64,000 nucleotides of DNA, from contig MBPM02000041.1 of assembly GCA_001695595.3 (NCBI GenBank), positions 310,001-374,000 on the forward strand, written 5' to 3'. Source of the DNA: Plasmopara viticola (taxonomy: Eukaryota; Oomycota; Peronosporomycetes; Peronosporales; Peronosporaceae). Below are positions 58,414-64,000 of this stretch, piece after piece. Under the pieces are notes generated by a model. That model saw only the letters and a list, made by a program, of their open reading frames with translations. It made no database searches and was not told where the DNA came from. Numbering within the stretch: position 1 is the first letter of the stretch; every line of letters starts with the position of its first letter. Position numbers and translations under genes: made by a program.

Positions 58414-60681
58414 TTACAGTATGTCACTCAGCCGCTCAGGCTTCCATCGGTTAAGTTCAAAAAGAAGAGCTTTCGCCTTCTCGCTCGTTGCCTCAACTGC
58501 AGACGCCGCTGTTAATATTCTTTCCAAATTTGCGCCGCCGATGGCACGGACGAGCGTCGACATCATATGTTTTTGTTGAGGTGATGGGTCCGCGTAATAC
58601 GCCGTCGTGTAGTCCTCCCAAAGCTTCGAGCTTGGCATATTCCCAAAAAGTATCTGGAAGTAGTCGGCTTCCACTTCTTCAAACACTAGCATTGACACAA
58701 CATTGGATGGAGTAACCCCATGGCTTAAACAGGCCGATACCATCTCTTTTAAAAATCTTGGGTCCAAGATGATTGCAATCTCTGGTGAAACCAATAACTT
58801 TAAAATAGTGCTAACCACCCTTGATTCGCCAGCAGTAGCCAACTCTTGCACTCCGACCGCATGCAGCATGATCAGTAGCTGCTGGAAATCGACGTTTGCG
58901 GTCCTCGCAAAGTCCTCGACAAAAACACTGTGCTCAAAGTACGTTCTCAGGTAGCGCACCCAAAAACTTTTTAATGATTTGTCTACAAAGAGAATATTGA
59001 ACTTGTCAGCGTCAGCTTCACCGTGCATCAGCATTGACAAAACATTGGACGGAAGTGTTCTATCCAACAACAAGGTTAACATTAGCTCTATCACATGTTC
59101 ATGGCTCGAGCTGAGATGGGTAGAAGACCGTGAAAGCAGCAATTTCAAAATGGTGCGGTACGCTACGTATTTCTCAGCTGCATTCGACTCATGTGTTGCC
59201 ACGTCAAACAGCGTTTCCACTAGCTTTTTAAAATCGACATTTGCTGATTGCATCGACTCCGCATTGTGATAATTTGTCTGAATGTATTGCTCGAAGTAGC
59301 GCACCCAAAAGCTTCTTGACCACTCGTTCAGAAATAGGATTTTAAAGCGCTTATCTTTCGCCTCATCAAAAATCAGAGCGGACACGATGCTAGAGGGAAG
59401 TATCCCTCCATTTCTCCATATCAACATCAAATTACCTAGATAATTCTGGCTTTCTTTGAGGTGGGCATGTTGCGGTAAAGTCAGCACCTTTGACCAGGTG
59501 CTGATTGCCGTGTTAAGATAAGCACTTGCTGGCACATTCGAATTCTCCGCTACGTCATTTAGCGTATCCAACAGCTGCTCAAAATTGAAATTTGCAGTAT
59601 GCATTAGATTGCTTCCATGATTGAGTTCATTGTACATTTCTAAGTAGTTCAACCAAAAGCGCCTTGATGGTTTGTTTGAGAAAAGGATGGTAAACTGATC
59701 AGCTTTCAATACATCGTGTACCAGCATCGACACAATTTCGGACGGGGATACGTTCACATCCAAATATATAGACACCAAACTTCTTATGTAATCCTGGTCG
59801 TCGAAATTGTCCAGCGAAAGAAGAAATGTGAGTAAGGCAGCATCCTCGGAATGTTTGTGGGCGTCAATTTGCCCAGTGCTGATAGCGTGGTCCTCGCTAA
59901 ACAAAACACTCAGGTAGCTGGCCAATACGGAAAATTTCATTTTATCTGAATTGTCAAGCGTATTAGCAGAGCGCCCACCATGAGAGATGAAAAAGGGCTT
60001 TTTCATGTACGCGTCGATACGATCGCGAAGAGTAACGTCAGATGCCTCTGCCGAATGGCTTTCCTGAACAGTTACTTCACTCTTAAGCAAAGGCAATTTT
60101 TTGAGAACTTGACCTTTAATTTCATCGCTGGCAGCTTTGATCATATTAATAGCGAAAAGTCTTGTGTTTTTATTGTTGACCGCAGAAACCAACTCGCTGG
60201 ACAACGCTTCAGGATTATGTGTGACCGACATTGCCGCGATAATAAACTTGTATTCATTCTCTTCAAAGTGACGGCTGAGCTGGCAGAGTAAGAACATCCA
60301 CCAAATCCATCGCTTATGGGATAAAAATTTATAATCTGGGTTGCTTAGATCCAATAGATCGTAGACTTGTTTCGGAGTCATTCCTTGTCTTATGTAGTTC
60401 ACAAAGACCCGACTTCTTAACCCATTAAAACCATAACTTTGTGGGGTTTTTCCGAAAAGTTGAGCAAATTCCAAAACTTTCATCCCTCCCCTGTCCTCGC
60501 CATCTCCACTTTGAATCTCGTCGACCACTGACGCAGCCAAAGCCAAATCGTCACGGACAGATGTGGGCGAAGACGCCGTGCGTGATGTGGTTAATTCTAC
60601 ATCCGTCTCTGCTGTGTCGGTGACTGCATTCGAAGCAATGGCACTGATCAGTAGTGCAACGCGTAAGCAGCACAACCGCAT
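58414..60681 (-). CDS. Secreted RxLR-like WY-repeat effector 3
   Basis: Intact, intronless, 755 residues from the ATG at 60,681; an in-frame ATG 17 codons upstream lies at or before the initiator and would hide the signal. The signal peptide M-R-L-C-C-L-R-V-A-L... is probably cut near A-S-N-A. R-D-D-L starts at residue 43, then G-E-D-R at about 61-64. A two-residue L-A repeat insertion between them is absent from effector 2. Four modules with F-x-I-L-F and W-x2-Y-x3-Y follow, with W near 343, 459, 574 and 688. Expected to be secreted and to act in or around host plant cells; target unknown. It is the only intact gene of the tandem pair. Confidence 0.88.
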   Translation of the reverse strand: MRLCCLRVALLISAIASNAVTDTAETDVELTTSRTASSPTSVRDDLALAASVVDEIQSGDGEDRGGMKVLEFAQLFGKTPQSYGFNGLRSRVFVNYIRQGMTPKQVYDLLDLSNPDYKFLSHKRWIWWMFLLCQLSRHFEENEYKFIIAAMSVTHNPEALSSELVSAVNNKNTRLFAINMIKAASDEIKGQVLKKLPLLKSEVTVQESHSAEASDVTLRDRIDAYMKKPFFISHGGRSANTLDNSDKMKFSVLASYLSVLFSEDHAISTGQIDAHKHSEDAALLTFLLSLDNFDDQDYIRSLVSIYLDVNVSPSEIVSMLVHDVLKADQFTILFSNKPSRRFWLNYLEMYNELNHGSNLMHTANFNFEQLLDTLNDVAENSNVPASAYLNTAISTWSKVLTLPQHAHLKESQNYLGNLMLIWRNGGILPSSIVSALIFDEAKDKRFKILFLNEWSRSFWVRYFEQYIQTNYHNAESMQSANVDFKKLVETLFDVATHESNAAEKYVAYRTILKLLLSRSSTHLSSSHEHVIELMLTLLLDRTLPSNVLSMLMHGEADADKFNILFVDKSLKSFWVRYLRTYFEHSVFVEDFARTANVDFQQLLIMLHAVGVQELATAGESRVVSTILKLLVSPEIAIILDPRFLKEMVSACLSHGVTPSNVVSMLVFEEVEADYFQILFGNMPSSKLWEDYTTAYYADPSPQQKHMMSTLVRAIGGANLERILTAASAVEATSEKAKALLFELNRWKPERLSDIL

Positions 60682-60725
60682 GATGCAACTTTTACTGTGA
60701 CGCGAGATTGCAAATGTCTTCAGAA

Positions 60726-60744
60726 CGCTCAAATAGCAAGAATG
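60726..60744 (-). promoter_or_regulatory. Putative initiator of effector 3
   Basis: Minus strand CATTCTTGCTATTTGAGCG, 45-63 bp before the ATG, followed by an A/T-rich and then a conserved gcaatctcgcgtcaca block also seen in effector 2. Confidence 0.5.
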
Positions 60745-60966
60745 TGTCGAGTTAAGCGAAATTTTGCAAAACAGGCAAGGTTAACGAGCAAGCTGCACGA
60801 GTCGCGTCAATTTAGTTGTCCCTTTTACAATATGTCAGAGTGATAGTTAGCGCACGTTTCAATCGTTAGCGATGGAGAGGCAAGTGTGAAGGCACGGGAT
60901 CGAAAGACGTCTGGCAGCGGTAGCGATTAAATTGTGTAAGAAAACCTAATATTAGATACCCGGCAA

Positions 60967-60986
60967 GGTATGTATATTTACATACC
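60967..60986. repeat. Short palindrome, right unit
   Basis: ggtatgtatatttacatacc, 8-bp arms. Partner of 55,171-55,190, here in its uninterrupted context. Confidence 0.6.
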
Positions 60987-61074
60987 AGCTGGATAGTTAT
61001 TAATTGTTTTGCTGACTTCTCTTTATCCTACAATTTAAATGTAAAATTTCCTTTTTAGAACAGCAACAAGAATC

Positions 61075-61350
61075 GTGAATGAACGCGCTCGACAACTTTT
61101 TGCCTGTCATAAACGCCATGGCACCTCTGGCAACAATGGTTGGGGTGCATTCTTCACTGCAGACGACTATGCTGCATTTTATGTACGTGGCAATGTCCAT
61201 GAGTCGAGACTTTATATATTGCTAGAGAAGTCGTCGACTAACCATCCTGGCAAACCAGAAATGCCGATAAAGAATGAAAATCATGCATTCACACACGAAG
61301 AATCGCTAAATAAGACGATCGTTAATTCGAAGATTCAGAGAGTTTGCTAG
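61075..61350 (+). CDS. Short hypothetical ORF divergent from effector 3
   Basis: 91 codons, unrecognised. Its core (K-R-H-G-T-S, G-A-F-F-T-A-D-D-Y-A-A-F-Y-V-R, S-R-L-Y) matches the ORF at 26,825-27,097. The initiator-to-initiator arrangement with the effector is divergent, about 330 bp apart. No signal peptide. It may be a surviving exon of an older gene. Confidence 0.35.
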   Translation: MNERARQLFACHKRHGTSGNNGWGAFFTADDYAAFYVRGNVHESRLYILLEKSSTNHPGKPEMPIKNENHAFTHEESLNKTIVNSKIQRVC

Positions 61351-62390
61351 ATCTTGACAGGAGAGTGTCTACATTTCTTTAGCGCAAAAATAACCGTCAC
61401 CTTGCGCTTAAACCTTAGCTATTTTCAAGCTCTTTGAATACAACATCCATGCAAGACTTTCAAAATATTTGTTGAAAAGATAAATAATGTCGAGGGACCA
61501 ATTAGCAGTAGCGGCCATGAATGAGACGCGAGTACCGGCAACGGCAGAGTCGTAATTATGTGACATAAAGACTCAAAGTGAAGTAAGCGCAATTATTGCC
61601 GACTTTGCAGTATAATGGGATGCGAGCGCAGTGCTAAAACAGCATTTATCATTTGTATCCACGACGTTTCAAGCCGTGCGTAGCATTCAAGTTGGCTACT
61701 ACTATTGCTCGTAAGAAAAACAGGATTGCCGCTTTAGAAGCCACAGAGTGGCTGCTCGAGATACGTGTTGAACGATTGACCAAAGGAATTTTGAAGCAAG
61801 TCAGCAGCGTCGGTGTTGTACAAAAAAGTGCGAAGAGATTTAAGTGGATGTCATATCGTTACGTCAGGCCATTAACGTCGATATCTATTCATGGAACAGT
61901 TTGCTTGTGACGTCGCTATATCCTCATCAGCATTAATTAGACTCTTCGACAGCGACACATCCACGCACTTTGGCCGTGTTGTACGTAAAGTGAATTAATA
62001 GCAAATCGATTTGACGATGTTGTGACCTGCAGGATGGGAAAATTTAAAAGCCAAGCAAGCATTGATGAAAACCGTAAAGCAACGGTAAAAGTTTTTTGGA
62101 GATCGGTTACTTTCAAAAAATACAACTGGTACACGAAAAAAGGTAGCAGAAGCTAAACGTGCTGCTTTACTGTCTTGTTTTGAGATGCGTCTTTTGCTAA
62201 ACATTAAGCGATGCAAAACGAATCCTTGTGTATTTCGTCTGAACTAAAATGATGATTGAAGTACTGCACGGGGAAGAATGTCGTACTCTTTATGACTTTT
62301 GTGCGAAGCACGACCCATGAGTGTGTGACAAAATTAACGTTGTCGGAGATGGGACAGCTCAATGGTTCGAGCAAGAAGCAGACAGAAGCA

Positions 62391-64000
62391 TAAGCTGCAC
62401 CATTAAGCGCCCTTGATAACTTGGTAAGCCGATTTGCGACAAGTGAACGATGCCGCTTTTGTCTTAGTCGTGGCGCGGTCTTTTTTGTTGCTAGAGTAAT
62501 GACATAATTACGACGTGGGAAGCGTATTTCCCAGCGTCACTTATCTATGGCGCGCAGCAACTTCTCTCACTCAAGGCTGTTGAGCACGTTAGTGTGGATT
62601 GTCTTTGTGAGACAGCTTACCACCTTTGAGCTTATATTTGTAGTATGGTGTTACTCCAAAACTTCAATGGCTATCAACGTTATTTACCACGTTAAATGAT
62701 CTGTTTGGAAGTTTTATCCATTGCAACTGTTAGATGATACCGGTCCATGCATTTTTGGCAAAAGGCGTGGCGAACTCAAAGTGCTAATGGCAAATGCGGA
62801 GCCTGGTCCGGATACAAAAGTTGTCGATATCTGCAATTTGATGCCTTTCGCCGTTGCGGCTTCTGCTCTCCTTTCGTGGATTTTTCATGATCAATTCCGC
62901 ACGCCTTCCCGACAAGCTTTTGCGGTCTTCTTTGCTCATCTACGTCGCTTAAAACAGAATTCTTCAAATATGGAGAAATCAGCAAAGACGGATATTGTAC
63001 AAGAAAACGACTTGCACAGATGCCAAGGTGCTGATTTAACTAGTATCTGTGACAGTGGACTTTGTGATTTGCTGGGAAGATACGACCCTACCTAACGTCT
63101 CAAGTATTGCTGACGTGTACGCACGGGTTTATTGCAACAAACTTGGTCGACTTGCCGTGAATTTCTTTAAGGGACGAGAAGAGCTACGAGCACAGAAGTA
63201 CGAAAATTGTTAGCAGAACAAGAAGGCAAGAAAGAAGATACTAGTCACGTTTTGGATGTGTTTATGCGTACATGAACAAATCTAATTTGAAATTTTGCCA
63301 GCTACCGAGCGTACATTGTGGCTAAGGTATGTGGAAGCATCGCTGTCAAAAGTGCCACCACAGTTGATGATGATATATCTTTTCTTGTAAAATGGTGCCT
63401 ACATTAGCTGGCTGCATTACAGATCACTGTAGACACAATGCGAGCCATAATTACGCTAGTGACGGCATTGACGTATGTATTGCTGTGCTCATCATTAATG
63501 AAACACCACTGAAAAAGAGACTGCCCATCGAGGCAAGTAATATTCATCGGAAGGAATACTTTACGAAGCAACGCTGGAGTTCGCGGTTGCTCGTAAAGCA
63601 GATTGCCGAGTGCAACATCACAAGCTTGTTGTTTTGAATAAACTGGGCTGTCATTGACAATAATCAATAAGTCACTCACTTCGAAAAGCCGAACATTGGC
63701 AACGAATTAAAGCGAAGGTTAGATAGGTGCAATTAAGGCTTTGCATACGGTTGAGTCGTCTATCCGCGGAATAACGAAAAATGAAGAGATCGCTGTACTG
63801 CAAAATCAGTCGTATTCCAAGATGCAGTATATTGCATTGTTAGTGTAGTGATGGAAAGACTTTACTAGGTGCAAGGCAGTCGAGTTGGCTTCGGGTTGTG
63901 GTAGAGTTTGCGGCACGTGTAGGATTGTTTAATTTAGGCGGGGAAGCCGCAAAACAAGTCTTCAGCGGGTTCAAAGAGCTCATAATGAGCGTCGAACTCC
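62391..64000. other. Right edge, fragmented ORFs, nothing recognised
   Basis: No repeat elsewhere in the window. Beyond the ORF at 62,721 several frames look protein-like for short stretches, such as A-R-K-A-D-C-R-V-Q-H-H-K-L-V-V near 63,590-63,635 and L-F-N-L-G-G-E-A-A-K-Q-V-F near 63,930-63,970, broken by stops. This suggests an old coding element in decay, family unknown. Confidence 0.4.
62721..63095 (+). CDS. Hypothetical ORF, 124 codons
   Basis: Not recognised. A mid-part is hydrophobic (M-P-F-A-V-A-A-S-A-L-L-S-W-I-F), followed by a basic, arginine-rich stretch (F-F-A-H-L-R-R-L-K). No signal peptide at the start. It may be part of the decayed coding element that continues to the window end. 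Confidence 0.3.
   Translation: MQLLDDTGPCIFGKRRGELKVLMANAEPGPDTKVVDICNLMPFAVAASALLSWIFHDQFRTPSRQAFAVFFAHLRRLKQNSSNMEKSAKTDIVQENDLHRCQGADLTSICDSGLCDLLGRYDPT

Larger units (their letters stand above)
58328..60990 (-). repeat. Effector tandem duplication unit, right copy
   Basis: 2.66 kb, partner of 52,543-55,194, in the same orientation. After ccagct (60,990) the sequence continues into the ancestral upstream flank (ggatagttatt), which the left unit lacks. Confidence 0.85.
37590..62390. repeat. Segmental duplication, copy B
   Basis: Direct repeat of 1-28,136 with the same order of parts. It lacks the Copia and Ty3/Gypsy insertions of copy A and shows their empty sites at about 43,183 and 52,555. 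It has a MULE at 39,197-41,700, a tandem duplication of the effector unit, and a LINE between the two units. The right limit is set by loss of homology with 28,136. Confidence 0.85.
60745..62390. other. Upstream flank of effector 3
   Basis: Partner of 26,530-28,136. It contains a divergent 91-codon ORF (listed), then decayed sequence with many small frames. The homology to copy A ends near gaagcaga at about 62,390, matching the point where Copia 2 cuts copy A. Confidence 0.6.

Overview
The window looks like an accessory, transposon-rich region of a plant-pathogenic oomycete genome, most likely a downy mildew of the Plasmopara type. The organism is inferred, not shown. The evidence is: three intronless genes for large secreted proteins with a signal peptide, a degenerate RxLR/dEER-like N-terminus and repeated WY-type modules; an oomycete-like initiator motif upstream of each; chromodomain-type Ty3/Gypsy elements; Copia elements; a FAR1-like MULE; and an APE-type LINE. 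I saw no housekeeping gene, tRNA, rRNA or CRISPR array.

The main architecture is a direct segmental duplication. Copy A (about 1-28,136) and copy B (about 37,590-62,390) carry the same parts in the same order: a long non-coding stretch, a decayed Ty3/Gypsy element, another non-coding stretch, then a minus-strand effector gene with its upstream flank. They have diverged by different events. Copy A gained a Copia element (4,044-8,499, with target site duplication and an empty site in copy B), a Ty3/Gypsy element (18,021-24,124, with target site duplication, ending 69 bp from the effector stop codon), and a second Copia (28,137-32,571) that truncates its right end. Copy B gained a MULE (about 39,197-41,700), a tandem duplication of the effector gene, and a LINE (55,195-58,325) at the junction of the two effector units.

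The only convincing intact host genes are effectors 1 (24,194-26,464) and 3 (58,414-60,681), both on the minus strand. Effector 2 (52,626-54,883) is broken by a one-base deletion. Each protein is about 755 residues: signal peptide, an R-D-x-L / G-E-D-R N-terminus in place of a canonical RxLR-EER, then four clear modules about 116 residues apart that end in a W-x2-Y-x3-Y signature.

Between the copies (32,572-37,589) lies mostly decayed sequence, including a third Ty3/Gypsy integrase remnant. The right edge (62,391-64,000) holds fragmented ORFs I do not recognise. All transposable elements here are broken by stops or frameshifts. The two Copia copies share the same set of lesions.
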